Source: DAOPMC01 sp035392025
GTDB taxonomy: Bacteria; Bacillota_I; Bacilli_A; RF39; UBA660
Direction: 5' to 3'
Assembly (NCBI GenBank): GCA_035392025.1
Contig: DAOPMC010000001.1
Span: forward strand, 1 to 64,000
DNA: 64,000 nucleotides
The stretch's first letter is position 1, and every line of letters begins with the position of its first letter. A program made the position numbers and the translations under genes. Under the pieces are notes generated by a model. It did not search any database and had not been told where the DNA came from. It worked only from the letters and a program-made list of their open reading frames with translations. Positions 1 through 8,487 of the stretch are shown piece after piece.

Positions 1-80
1 GTTGGGACATTTTCCCGGAATAACACCTAAGACATTATCATAGATTAATCATAAACTTAATAAAATAGTCTACTATCAAA

Positions 81-109
81 TTGACAAGTTTGTTTAATTC
101 TAATATACT
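81..109 (+). promoter_or_regulatory. Sigma-A promoter of rubrerythrin
   Basis: A perfect -35 box TTGACA (81-86), a 17-base spacer and -10 TATACT (104-109) lie 21 bases before the rubrerythrin start. A Shine-Dalgarno GAAGGAG follows at about 116-122. Bases 1-80 show nothing else recognisable. Confidence 0.85.
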
Positions 110-130
110 AATTATGAAGGAGTGATATAA

Positions 131-670
131 ATGAAATTAAGTGGATCAAAAACGTGGGAAAATTTACTAACGGCATTTGCTGGAGAGTCGCAGGCACGAA
201 ATAAATATGATTATTATGCATCACAAGCCAAAAAAGATGGTTATGAGCAGATAGCAGGTATTTTTGAAGAAACCGCCAGAAATGAAAAGGAACATGCAAA
301 AATTTGGTTTAAAATATTACACAATAATAGTATGCCAAATACAAAAGATAACTTACTTGATGCTGCTAAAGGGGAAAACTATGAGTGGACAGAAATGTAT
401 AAAGAGTTTGCTGAAGTTGCCAAAAGTGAGGGATTTGATGATATAGCAAAATTATTTAGTGAAGTTGCTAACATTGAAAAAGAGCATGAAGAAAGATATT
501 TAAAATTACTTGATAATGTCGATAAAGGCACAGTATTTGATAAAAATGAAGAAATAGTTTGGGTTTGCAGGAATTGTGGATATGTCCATAGAGGAGCTGA
601 AGCGCCAACTGTTTGCCCAGTTTGTTCTCACCCACAATCTTTCTTTGAACAAAAGAATAATAATTACTAA
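131..670 (+). CDS. rbr: Rubrerythrin (diiron peroxidase)
   Basis: Non-haem iron protein that reduces hydrogen peroxide in the cytoplasm of anaerobes. Residues 1-140 form the ferritin-like four-helix domain: [12 protein letters not shown] supplies the first glutamate, and two EKEH motifs (about residues 52 and 117) supply diiron ligands. The last 35 residues are a rubredoxin-type FeS4 domain with CRNCG and CPVC pairs. At 179 residues it has the usual length and domain order. It is a single-gene unit with its own consensus promoter, and a terminator shared with convergent truA follows. It points to an anaerobe that meets oxidative stress. Confidence 0.95.
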   Translation: MKLSGSKTWENLLTAFAGESQARNKYDYYASQAKKDGYEQIAGIFEETARNEKEHAKIWFKILHNNSMPNTKDNLLDAAKGENYEWTEMYKEFAEVAKSEGFDDIAKLFSEVANIEKEHEERYLKLLDNVDKGTVFDKNEEIVWVCRNCGYVHRGAEAPTVCPVCSHPQSFFEQKNNNY

Positions 671-694
671 AAAAATCGCTTAGCGATTTTTTTT
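671..694 (+). terminator. Bidirectional terminator between rbr and truA
   Basis: AAAAATCGC (671-679) pairs with GCGATTTTT (683-691) around a TTA loop, with a T run on each strand. The stop codon of truA lies inside the loop, so the hairpin serves both convergent genes. Confidence 0.85.
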
Positions 695-1429
695 ATTAAA
701 ATATATTTTATTTAAATATAATCCTTCACCAAGTACACTTTTTGAATTTCTTTTTTCACTTCCCAAAAATATATTTGTTATATAATCTATTTCTTTTCTA
801 CCAATGCCAATATCTATTAATACCCCTACTATATTTCTAACCATATGACTTAAGAACCCATCTCCAACAAATGTCATTTTTATAGTGTCACCTTTTTTGT
901 ATATCGTGCACTTCAAAATTGTCCGAACACAATTGCTTTTTTCAATCTGATTGGTTGTAAAATTTCTAAAATCATGTTTGCCTAATAACAATTTACTGGC
1001 TTTTCTCATTCTAATAATATTGATAGGTTTATTAAACTGATAAATATATTTATTTTTAAAAGGGTTATATTCACCAACATTTATTAAATATATATATTCC
1101 TTTTTTATGCAATTATATCTAGCATGAAAGCTATTATCAACAATACTAACATTTTTAATACTAATATCTTTATCAATCAGATTATTAATAATATATTTAA
1201 ATTTGTCTGGATCATATTTTTGATTAATATCAAAATGAGCATATTGATTTATTGCATGAACTTTAACGTCGGTTCTACTAGTAGCATGAATCATTATTTT
1301 TTCTTTTGCAATTATGGTTAAAACTTTTTCTAATTCACCTTGTACTGTTTTTCCCGCTTTTTGTCTTTGATATCCTAAAAAAGTAGATCCATCATAGGAA
1401 AAATTAATTAAATACCTCATATCACTCAA
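680..1429 (-). CDS. truA: tRNA pseudouridine(38-40) synthase TruA
   Basis: Converts uridines 38-40 of tRNA anticodon arms to pseudouridine. The N-terminal YDGSTFLGYQRQ and the catalytic-Asp motif (usually GRTDxGVHA, here SRTDVKVHA) are both present; the Gly-to-Lys change beside the motif is unusual, but the Asp is kept. The late HMVRNIVGVL motif is also present. Length (249 aa) is normal. The start overlaps the preceding ATPase gene by 8 bases, so it is translated as the last gene of the ATPase-ATPase-truA operon. This is the order around ecfA1-ecfA2-ecfT-truA in other Bacillota, with ecfT missing. Confidence 0.93.
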   Translation of the reverse strand: MSDMRYLINFSYDGSTFLGYQRQKAGKTVQGELEKVLTIIAKEKIMIHATSRTDVKVHAINQYAHFDINQKYDPDKFKYIINNLIDKDISIKNVSIVDNSFHARYNCIKKEYIYLINVGEYNPFKNKYIYQFNKPINIIRMRKASKLLLGKHDFRNFTTNQIEKSNCVRTILKCTIYKKGDTIKMTFVGDGFLSHMVRNIVGVLIDIGIGRKEIDYITNIFLGSEKRNSKSVLGEGLYLNKIYFNKKNR

Positions 1430-2195
1430 TACTCCTATATATATCTTTTATTAAATCTTTTACATTGTCTCTGGCATGAAATTTTATTCCTTTTTTACTA
1501 TAAACCAATCTGCTAAATTTTACTATTTGTGGGCCATCTATCCCATTTTCTTCCAATTTTTCATAATTATCATTAAAGATATCTTTACTACCTTGTAATA
1601 ATAATTCGCCTTTTTTAATTACAATATATTTATCACCAAATGTATATGAAAAATCAGTATCATTTAATAATATTACTATTGTTTTACCATACTTAGTTTT
1701 TAACATCATAACAACATTCTTAACCATTTCTTTGGCATCATCATCTAAATATCCAAATATATCATCCAAAATTAATAGCTTAAAATGCCTAGATATTGCC
1801 ATTGCAAATTTTAACAATATCTGTTCACCAAATGATAAATCACCTATAAACTTACTTCTTTTATCTTCTAAACCTACTATTTTTAAAGATTCTTTAATTC
1901 TTTTTAATATGGTATCTTTATCATAACCAGCCTGTTCTAAAAATGATACGAATTCTGCATTTATGGTTTTATATCTAAATGTATCTTTACTTGAAATATG
2001 TGTTATTTCACAAATTTGAAAATTTAAATTTCCATTTATATAAATGGAACCATCATAATTAGTATCACATGTTAAAAGTTTATAAACATCATATTTAGAT
2101 TCATCGCCAATAATACAATTAATTTTATTGCCAAATATTTTAAAAGACAAATTTTTAAGTTTATTGTAATTAATATTTTTAAATTCTATTTCCAT
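1422..2195 (-). CDS. Degenerate EcfA-type ABC ATPase
   Basis: Cytoplasmic ABC ATPase related to the energising subunits of energy-coupling-factor vitamin transporters. The fold is recognisable: an LSFGEQ signature near residue 122, Walker B LLILDD near 140 and a C-terminal EcfA-like tail. Key residues have drifted. The P-loop reads GDESKYDVYK instead of GxxGxGKS/T, the catalytic Glu after Walker B is Asp, and the switch His is replaced in LLNDTD. ATP hydrolysis by this subunit alone is therefore doubtful. It sits where ecfA2 normally lies, between another ATPase and truA, with no EcfT gene. It may be one half of a heterodimer, or decaying. Confidence 0.75.
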   Translation of the reverse strand: MEIEFKNINYNKLKNLSFKIFGNKINCIIGDESKYDVYKLLTCDTNYDGSIYINGNLNFQICEITHISSKDTFRYKTINAEFVSFLEQAGYDKDTILKRIKESLKIVGLEDKRSKFIGDLSFGEQILLKFAMAISRHFKLLILDDIFGYLDDDAKEMVKNVVMMLKTKYGKTIVILLNDTDFSYTFGDKYIVIKKGELLLQGSKDIFNDNYEKLEENGIDGPQIVKFSRLVYSKKGIKFHARDNVKDLIKDIYRSIE

Positions 2196-2893
2196 ATATA
2201 ATAGACCATCCTATCCATATCAGTAACTATTTTATTTACCAAGCCGTATGACCTAAGTTTTAAAGATAAATCTACCATAAAGGGCAATCTCAAACCAATA
2301 CTATTTATTATTTTTTCATTTTTAAAAACTTCCATAGTTTTATCAAAAAATAAAATATTATAATTATTCATCACAAGTACATAATCACTAAAAAGACAAT
2401 AATCTAACTTATAAGTAGAAAATAAAACTGTCATACCTTTGGCACATTGCTTTTTCAAATATTTCAAGATTTCTTCCGTTTCACTTCTTGAAAATTCTGC
2501 AAATAGATTGTCAATTATTAAAACATCTGGATTGGTAACTAAAGCATTTGCTAACAAAAACCTTTTAAAATCAATATCACTTAAAGTTTTCACATCAGTA
2601 TAAATATAATCGTAAATATTAAACTGCTTTAAAACTCTTTTTATTCGTGATTTAGTCTCCTTATTAGTAACACCATAAGAATATAAAGTATTATATAATT
2701 CTTCTTTAATAGAACTATTAAATTTTTTTTTATCATTGACACAGCTTAGTATAAATTTATTATCAATATTTTTTGATATTTCATCTAGTAAAAAAGTCTT
2801 TCCACAACCAATAGGACCAATTATAGATATAAATGATCCTTTTTCAATACTTATCTTAAAATTATTTAAAACTTTACTGTCAAAAATAGTCAT
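2186..2893 (-). CDS. EcfA-like ABC ATPase with intact P-loop
   Basis: First gene of the ATPase-ATPase-truA operon. Walker A GPIGCGKT (about residues 26-33) is intact. The signature is reduced to LSDID, the Walker B Glu is Asn (VLIIDN), and the switch His is replaced in STYKLD. The stretch LRLPFMVDLSLKLRSYGL near the C-terminus is characteristic of EcfA proteins. With the next gene it could form a heterodimer in which one P-loop binds ATP, but neither partner has a normal catalytic Glu and switch His. It overlaps the next gene by 10 bases. No EcfT or substrate-binding S component is visible in the window. Confidence 0.75.
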   Translation of the reverse strand: MTIFDSKVLNNFKISIEKGSFISIIGPIGCGKTFLLDEISKNIDNKFILSCVNDKKKFNSSIKEELYNTLYSYGVTNKETKSRIKRVLKQFNIYDYIYTDVKTLSDIDFKRFLLANALVTNPDVLIIDNLFAEFSRSETEEILKYLKKQCAKGMTVLFSTYKLDYCLFSDYVLVMNNYNILFFDKTMEVFKNEKIINSIGLRLPFMVDLSLKLRSYGLVNKIVTDMDRMVYYIWK

Positions 2894-2915
2894 GCTTTTC
2901 TCCTAAATACGTTAT

Positions 2916-2924
2916 ATTATAACA
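2916..2924 (-). promoter_or_regulatory. Extended -10 promoter of the ATPase-truA operon
   Basis: On the minus strand TGTTATAAT fits the TGnTATAAT extended -10 consensus. It lies 22 bases before the start of the ATPase gene, has no convincing -35 box, and is just downstream of the terminator of the SDR gene. Confidence 0.6.
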
Positions 2925-2934
2925 AACTATAATT

Positions 2935-2958
2935 AAAAAAGATAGATTATTTTCTATC
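2935..2958 (-). terminator. Terminator after the SDR gene
   Basis: Read on the minus strand, GATAGA pairs with TCTATC and is followed by a run of six T. The SDR stop codon lies within the hairpin. Confidence 0.8.
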
Positions 2959-3708
2959 CTTTCTCTTCTGTGAATTATATGTTATTTTCAATAACTGCTT
3001 CCGTGATAAAAATTTACTCATGAATGCCACTATCTTTATATCAAAACCCGGAATAATCATAAATTTATTTTTATCAAGTGCCATATCAATAGCATATTTT
3101 GCTACTTTTTTGCTAGAAATTTGATTTAGGCTAAATTTTACTCCAGCAACATTGTCAAAGTTCGTTGCAACTGGTCCTGGACAAACAACTGATATTTTTA
3201 CATTTGATTTATTTCTACGCAATTCCTCATAAATTGCAGAAGAAAAACTTACAACGTAACTTTTGGTTGCGTAATATGTTGACATCAAAGGCCCTCCAGG
3301 TAATAATCCCGCAACAGATGCAATATTAATTATATGCCCACTGCCTTTTTCTTCAAAATCCTTTAAAAACATTTTAGTTAAAATATGGACTGCTCGAATA
3401 TTGACATTAATCATATCAGTTTCTTTGAATACATCTGTAGACCTATAATCGCCAAGCGATCCAAAACCAGCACAATTAATCAAAACATCTATATTCTCTT
3501 TTTGAGTCACCAAATATAAATCTTTAATGGATTTTTCTACCGATAAATCCATTATTGCTAATTGTATATTTGTTTTTAACTCCCCTTGTAATTCCTCTAG
3601 TTTTTGCTTATCTCTTGCGACAAGAATTAAATCATAGCCTAGATTGCTTAAATATCTCGCCATATCTCTGCCTATCCCAGAAGATGCACCCGTGACTAAA
3701 GCTTTCAT
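2947..3708 (-). CDS. Short-chain dehydrogenase/reductase (SDR family)
   Basis: NAD(P)-dependent oxidoreductase of the classical SDR family; the substrate cannot be told from sequence. The Rossmann motif TGASSGIG is at residues 7-14, NCAG near 82-85, the catalytic Ser region IINIASVAG near 133, and the YATKSYVVS stretch gives the YxxxK pair near 155-159. The 253 residues are typical. Such close relatives are often annotated YqjQ- or DltE-like. The ATG follows a good AGGAGG site. It is 15 bases downstream of the ATPase gene at 3724-4992, so the two may be cotranscribed. Confidence 0.9.
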   Translation of the reverse strand: MKALVTGASSGIGRDMARYLSNLGYDLILVARDKQKLEELQGELKTNIQLAIMDLSVEKSIKDLYLVTQKENIDVLINCAGFGSLGDYRSTDVFKETDMINVNIRAVHILTKMFLKDFEEKGSGHIINIASVAGLLPGGPLMSTYYATKSYVVSFSSAIYEELRRNKSNVKISVVCPGPVATNFDNVAGVKFSLNQISSKKVAKYAIDMALDKNKFMIIPGFDIKIVAFMSKFLSRKQLLKITYNSQKRKDRK

Positions 3709-3723
3709 AAAAACCTCCTATTT

Positions 3724-4992
3724 TTATATTATTTCATTTAGGCAAAAAACAGCGTAGAAAGGAATATATTTAATGCCATTCTTTACCATAAAATTATCTT
3801 CACCAACTCTAATTGCCTCTTTCAATTCATATTTATTCATCACAAGTTTCAAGCTTTTTGACTTTGCCATATTTTTTCTAACAATTTCAATTGGAATAAT
3901 CTTTCCCGATCTAGCTTGAATTAAAAAATCAATTTCTGACTTGCCGCCAGATTGATGATAATATAAATTAAAACCGCTATTTTTAAGTGTCGTTGCTAAA
4001 TCATTTTCATATAATAAATATAATGTGTGCGAATCCGTAAGCAACTTATTATAACTTATTCCCAATTTTTTAAATAAAATCCCTGAATTAGTATAATATA
4101 GCTTAAAGCTATCATCATCTCTATGCTTACTAAGTGGGGGGGTTATATCCTCAACCTTATAACTTCTTAAGACTATATCATTATTTATCATATAATTAAT
4201 GGCATTATCATATTCCTTGGATCTTCCACCTTGCTTCAACAAACCATATTGAAACTTTTTATTATCTTTTGACAGTTGTAAAAAGATATTATCATACACT
4301 TCTATACCACGCTTTATATCGATTAAATTATCTAATAATAATAACATCCCTTTTTGTAAATTTGAATTATTTTGATGATGTGCATTTGTTATGTTTATAT
4401 CTTTGCATTCTGCGTTTGTAATTATCTCTGGATATCCTCCTGTTAATATATAATCATTATATATTTCAAATGCCATTGTATGAAAGGGCATTTGTACATT
4501 TGTTTTAAATGAATCAACAATAAAATCTATTAGTTGCTCTTTGCCCATATATTTTAGATATTCGCTAAAGCTTACTAATTGCATATTTTTGATTACTATA
4601 TCATCAAATTTTTTATCAATGAAAATATTTTTCTGATTTGTAATCATAATTATGTGATATAAACTATTTCCTAAAAATAATTTTTTTATTTTTTCCAAAA
4701 CATTTACAGTCACATTATCAAATATAATTAAACTTTCCTCTTGCAAAATAGTTTCTAGTGAAATAGCAGATAAACCTCTAATAACTTTATCCACCGTATT
4801 ATTTTTTTCTAGGACATAATTAAGTTCAATATTTTCTATACATTCAAAATATATAGTATTCTTATACTCTTTTTTGCCGAAATCCAGCACGCTATATGTC
4901 TTCCCACAACTATTTGGGCCATATAATAACATTGGTTTTTTAATTTTATCTTTCTTCCACTGTAAAAGAGTATTGAATATTTTTCGTTCCAT
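3724..4992 (-). CDS. AAA ATPase of the AAA_14/DUF4143 type
   Basis: The N-terminal half has the P-loop GPNSCGKT (about residues 25-32), a Walker B-like LIIFDN near 108-113, and the SFSEYLKYMG element typical of this family. The C-terminal half matches DUF4143, including the GGKSEIDFLI and IPIEIV segments that correspond to the restriction-endonuclease-like core (SEvDFv...IEVK). The usual Lys of IEVK is Val here, so nuclease activity is doubtful. These proteins are common, often singleton, in Bacteroidota and Bacillota, and their role is unknown; a defence or mobile-element link is only suggested for some. A long perfect inverted repeat lies just upstream (5013-5044). Confidence 0.8.
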   Translation of the reverse strand: MERKIFNTLLQWKKDKIKKPMLLYGPNSCGKTYSVLDFGKKEYKNTIYFECIENIELNYVLEKNNTVDKVIRGLSAISLETILQEESLIIFDNVTVNVLEKIKKLFLGNSLYHIIMITNQKNIFIDKKFDDIVIKNMQLVSFSEYLKYMGKEQLIDFIVDSFKTNVQMPFHTMAFEIYNDYILTGGYPEIITNAECKDINITNAHHQNNSNLQKGMLLLLDNLIDIKRGIEVYDNIFLQLSKDNKKFQYGLLKQGGRSKEYDNAINYMINNDIVLRSYKVEDITPPLSKHRDDDSFKLYYTNSGILFKKLGISYNKLLTDSHTLYLLYENDLATTLKNSGFNLYYHQSGGKSEIDFLIQARSGKIIPIEIVRKNMAKSKSLKLVMNKYELKEAIRVGEDNFMVKNGIKYIPFYAVFCLNEII

Positions 4993-5012
4993 AAAAAGTA
5001 ATCACCTCACAT

Positions 5013-5044
5013 TTATTAATAATTTAATTATAAATTATTAATAA
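5013..5044. repeat. Perfect 14-bp inverted repeat upstream of the DUF4143 ATPase
   Basis: TTATTAATAATTTA (5013-5026) and its exact reverse complement (5031-5044) flank a 4-base loop, 21 bases before the ATPase start codon. The repeat consists only of A and T. It could be an operator or promoter-proximal hairpin; there is no T run that would make it a terminator. Confidence 0.5.
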
Positions 5045-5085
5045 TAATAAGTCAACAAGGTGTAAATGAATAATTATACAAAATA

Positions 5086-5108
5086 AAAAAGACCTATACA
5101 AGCGTCTA
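5086..5108 (-). terminator. Possible weak terminator after spo0A
   Basis: On the minus strand a short AGAC/GTCT stem with a 10-base loop is followed by six T. It overlaps the end of spo0A. The stem is weak. Confidence 0.35.
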
Positions 5109-5879
5109 TTTACTTCCTACTTTATGAAACTCCAATCGTAATTTATCTGCTACTGTTACTATAAATTCTGAGTTAGTTGGCTTTGCTTTATCAATATCAA
5201 CACTATGGCCAAATATCTCTTCCATTAGATCCCAATTACCGCGATTCCAACTAACCTCTATTGCATGTCTAATAGCTCTTTCAACTCTAGAAACAGTTGT
5301 ATCAAATTTGGTAGCAATTTCAGGATATAATTCCTTAGTTATTCCACCAACAACTTCAGGCCTACTATAAATAATTGATATGCCTTCCCGTATATATTGA
5401 TATCCTTTAATGTGCGATGGTAATCCTAACTCATGTAATATCTTTGTAATTGATATCTGCAAATTGTTATGATAAAGATTGATAGATTTGTTATCATAAT
5501 TTTTATCATCTACTGCCTCTAGAATTCTTCTTTCAAGTTCTGCAAGTTCAAACGGTTTTAGTAGAAAATAATCTACTCCCATCTCCGAAACCTTTCTAAT
5601 AATATCTGGTGAATTATAAGAAGTCAGTACAATAACTTTCTTATCAATGTTAAACCGCTTCATTTGCTCCAATACATACATACCATCTCTTTTAGGCATA
5701 ACCAAATCTAAAATAATAACATCATAGTCATCTACCCTAGATTTAATCATTTCAAAACCCTCTTCCCCATCTTTAGCATCTAATACGACCTCAATGCTTT
5801 TGTGACTGCTAAAATATTCTTTAACCATTGTTACTAGTTGAATATTGTCATCAATCATCAGTACATTCGCATTTTTCAT
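5106..5879 (-). CDS. spo0A: Sporulation master regulator Spo0A
   Basis: Response regulator that, once phosphorylated, binds 0A boxes to start sporulation and control biofilm genes. The receiver domain (residues 1-125) has the DD pair at 10-11, phospho-acceptor Asp58 in ILDLVMP, and the conserved TS and LKP sites. The C-terminal DNA-binding domain contains the Spo0A recognition-helix block [20 protein letters not shown]. The ATG at 5879 has a strong GAAGGGAGAG ribosome site 7 bases upstream; the frame is open 44 codons further, but there is no comparable site. The product is 257 aa, close to the Bacillus protein. A perfect 0A box lies about 82 bases upstream. The usual neighbour spoIVB is absent. 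Confidence 0.95.
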   Translation of the reverse strand: MKNANVLMIDDNIQLVTMVKEYFSSHKSIEVVLDAKDGEEGFEMIKSRVDDYDVIILDLVMPKRDGMYVLEQMKRFNIDKKVIVLTSYNSPDIIRKVSEMGVDYFLLKPFELAELERRILEAVDDKNYDNKSINLYHNNLQISITKILHELGLPSHIKGYQYIREGISIIYSRPEVVGGITKELYPEIATKFDTTVSRVERAIRHAIEVSWNRGNWDLMEEIFGHSVDIDKAKPTNSEFIVTVADKLRLEFHKVGSK

Positions 5880-5960
5880 ATTCTCTCCCTTCAGTACTGC
5901 CGTATAATCATATTCTACTACACATTTAAAAAAGAGTATAGAGCAAAAAAACACTAATTT

Positions 5961-5967
5961 TGTCGAA
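5961..5967. promoter_or_regulatory. 0A box upstream of spo0A
   Basis: TGTCGAA is an exact match to the 7-base Spo0A-binding core, inside the longer TTTTGTCGAACAAA. It lies in the spo0A leader about 82 bases before the start codon, which fits autoregulation as known in Bacillus. Confidence 0.6.
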
Positions 5968-6083
5968 CAAATTAATTTATACTTTGTTATCTCTAAATTT
6001 TTGTATTTCACATTTAAATAAATTATCTTTTATGGTTACGTTTTCTGTCGTTATTTCATTTGCTTTAGTACATGGATATTCAC

Positions 6084-6497
6084 CTACTTTATATAATACA
6101 TAATTATATATATCCCATCTTTTTTATTTATTTTTACAACTATAGTATCTTGATTATTTTCTTTTTCTAGACTTTTGCTAAATTCGTTATCTTCAACAAT
6201 AATATACTTTTCTGCCAATAAACTAAGCATATAATTATCTATATCTTTACTAGTTACATATTTATATATAATAGTTACATTCTTATTATACTTATTGTCT
6301 ATGCTTTCAATTTTTCTAATTCCAACTACATTATATATTGATATAACATCATTTCCAGCAATTGATATCCATAATTTTTCTTCATACTTTCTAACCATAA
6401 TATATGTTATTGTAATATAAGTAATTATTGTAATCGCTGTTAAACTTAATAATAGTGATGCAACTTGACATATTATATTTGACCTTTTACTAATCAT
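6084..6497 (-). CDS. Small membrane-anchored protein of unknown function
   Basis: Product of 137 aa from ATG 6497, chosen because AAAGGTGG sits just upstream; a GTG three codons earlier lies within that site. One hydrophobic helix at about residues 8-33 is followed by a hydrophilic domain of about 100 residues, predicted to be outside the membrane. It has no cysteines in the domain and no family I recognise. The gene follows tpiA by 20 bases and precedes spo0A by about 200, the position occupied by spoIVB in Bacillus, but it shows no PDZ or serine protease motifs, so it is not spoIVB. Confidence 0.7.
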   Translation of the reverse strand: MISKRSNIICQVASLLLSLTAITIITYITITYIMVRKYEEKLWISIAGNDVISIYNVVGIRKIESIDNKYNKNVTIIYKYVTSKDIDNYMLSLLAEKYIIVEDNEFSKSLEKENNQDTIVVKINKKDGIYIIMYYIK

Positions 6498-6517
6498 AAT
6501 TACCACCTTTATTGTAA

Positions 6518-7231
6518 CTATATAACTTTAAATATTTGTTGTACTTTTTTATAATCTGTACTAGCACTGCCGACTAAAACTCCATCCACGCATTGCAAAT
6601 TAAATATCTGTTCAATATTTGTTTCATTAACACTACCGCCATATAATACCTTTATGTTAACATTATATAATTTTAGCACTATCTCTTTTATAGTATCAAT
6701 AGTCTCTGCTATCTCTTTAACACTAGCTGCATTCTTGCCTATTGCCCATATCGGCTCATAGGCTATTGTTATAGCCGAATCTATTACTACTTCTTTAAAA
6801 CATTCTTTTATTTGTTTTAAAAGTACTATGTCAGTTTTCCTTAGCAATCTCTCTTCTTTAGTTTCCCCAACACAAACTATTGGGTTTATTCCAAAGTTTA
6901 ATGCACTTTTAATTTTTAAGTTTATGTCACTCGTAGTCTCATTAAATAACTCTTTTCTTTCGCTATGCCCAATTATTGCATATGATACCCCCAGAGACTT
7001 TAACTGTTTCGCACAAACTTCTCCAGTTACTGCACCCATATCTTTGTAAAATAAATTTTGTACGCCTAACTTAAAATCATATCTGCCATCAAAATATGGT
7101 AAATATATATTACTTGGGCATACAACGACATTAATATCTTGAGGAATTCTATCTTTTATTTCAATAATATATTTATTTATTTCCTCTTTTGTTAAAAACA
7201 TTTTATGGTTTAAAACTAACATCTTTTTCAT
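6518..7231 (-). CDS. tpiA: Triosephosphate isomerase
   Basis: Interconverts dihydroxyacetone phosphate and glyceraldehyde 3-phosphate. The catalytic His is in IGHSERKEL, the catalytic Glu in AYEPIWAIG, and the phosphate-binding LYGGSVN and VDGVLVGSAS are present. The N-terminal substrate motif reads LNHKMF instead of GNWKMN; the essential Asn and Lys are kept. At 237 aa it is slightly shorter than the usual 250. It follows pgk by 7 bases, forming a lower-glycolysis operon. Confidence 0.96.
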   Translation of the reverse strand: MKKMLVLNHKMFLTKEEINKYIIEIKDRIPQDINVVVCPSNIYLPYFDGRYDFKLGVQNLFYKDMGAVTGEVCAKQLKSLGVSYAIIGHSERKELFNETTSDINLKIKSALNFGINPIVCVGETKEERLLRKTDIVLLKQIKECFKEVVIDSAITIAYEPIWAIGKNAASVKEIAETIDTIKEIVLKLYNVNIKVLYGGSVNETNIEQIFNLQCVDGVLVGSASTDYKKVQQIFKVI

Positions 7232-7238
7232 AAAATCA

Positions 7239-8411
7239 CTACTTTTCCCTAATATTCTTTAGACCAGGCAAATCTTTAGACCCGATATATTCTAATGCAG
7301 CTCCACCACCAGTAGATAAAAATGACAATTTATCTGCAAAACCAAATTGGTTGGCACAAGTAACAATATCTCCCCCACCAATTATGCTATACGTTCTTGA
7401 ATTTGCAACAAACTCCAATATCTTTATTGTTCCCTCTTGATAATTTTTAAATTCATATACGCCTAAAGGCCCGTTCCAAAATAAAGTTTTGGCATCTGCT
7501 AATTCTTTTTTGAAAAATTCAACTGTTTTTGGACCAATATCAAGTCCCATTTGATATTTTTTTATTTGATCAGTCATAAGTGCTGGAGAATCAACAAATT
7601 CATTGCCTACTTTAAAATCAATTGGCAAAATAATTTTATCGTTATAATTATCTAAAATATTTTTACAAAATTCAATTTGATCATATTCTACTATTGATTT
7701 TCCAATTTCAATACCTTTTGCTTTTAAAAAAGTAAATGCCATTCCTCCACCTATTAATATTTTATCTGCCTTTACAACTAAATTTTCTATTACTTTAAGT
7801 TTGTCTGATACTTTAGATCCACCCATAATAACCATAAATGGTCTCTCTGGATTATCTAGTTTGTCTAACTCATGCAATTCTTTTTCTACTAAAAATCCTA
7901 TTGCACTTGATAAAAATGAAGATATCCCAACATTTGATGCATGTTCCCTATGTAGTGTGCCAAAAGCATCATTAATAAATAATTCACCAAGACTAGCCCA
8001 ATATTTAGCCAGTTCTTGATTATTTTTGCTTTCTTTTGAACCATCAATATCTTCAAACCTAGTATTTTCTAATAATAATGCTTCACCATATGGTAATGAT
8101 TTAATAGCATTTTCTACTGCTAATCCTGTTGTTGCATTAACGAAATGTACTTTACCATTAAGAAGTTCATCCAATCTCTCGGCAACCGGTTTTAAACTAT
8201 TGCTTTTAGCATCACTATAAGTCTTAACTTTTCCAAGATGTGATAAAATGATTGCTTTGCCACCATTATCAAGAACATATTTAATAGTTTCAACACTCGC
8301 AATTATCCTACTATCATCAATGATTTTACCATTTTTAAGAGGTACATTCAAATCTGATCTAACTATTACTGTTTTACCTTTTACATTAATATCCTTAACA
8401 TTTACTTTCAT
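7239..8411 (-). CDS. pgk: Phosphoglycerate kinase
   Basis: Transfers phosphate from 1,3-bisphosphoglycerate to ADP. The signature RSDLNVPL is at residues 18-25, the substrate-binding HLGK is present, and the nucleotide-binding MGGSKVSDK and GGGDIVTCA loops are in order. The 390 residues are typical. The start follows a GGTGAT ribosome site, a form used repeatedly in this genome. Head of the pgk-tpiA unit; a possible promoter (TTAACA, 18 bases, TATGAT) lies in the intergenic region shared with the divergent glycosyltransferase. Confidence 0.97.
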   Translation of the reverse strand: MKVNVKDINVKGKTVIVRSDLNVPLKNGKIIDDSRIIASVETIKYVLDNGGKAIILSHLGKVKTYSDAKSNSLKPVAERLDELLNGKVHFVNATTGLAVENAIKSLPYGEALLLENTRFEDIDGSKESKNNQELAKYWASLGELFINDAFGTLHREHASNVGISSFLSSAIGFLVEKELHELDKLDNPERPFMVIMGGSKVSDKLKVIENLVVKADKILIGGGMAFTFLKAKGIEIGKSIVEYDQIEFCKNILDNYNDKIILPIDFKVGNEFVDSPALMTDQIKKYQMGLDIGPKTVEFFKKELADAKTLFWNGPLGVYEFKNYQEGTIKILEFVANSRTYSIIGGGDIVTCANQFGFADKLSFLSTGGGAALEYIGSKDLPGLKNIREK

Positions 8412-8487
8412 TTAGTATCACCAATTATATTTTATCATATATTTTATTAAATAAAAGTGTTAAAATATATTTAAGTGAGTTGATATT

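Noticed and set aside
6084..6497. spoIVB remnant upstream of spo0A
   Set aside because: The protein has one helix and a small domain with no PDZ or serine-protease motif, so only its location is similar.
6518..7231. TpiA with a changed N-terminal motif as a diverged non-enzyme
   Set aside because: The Asn, Lys, His and Glu of the active site are all kept and the operon context is glycolysis.
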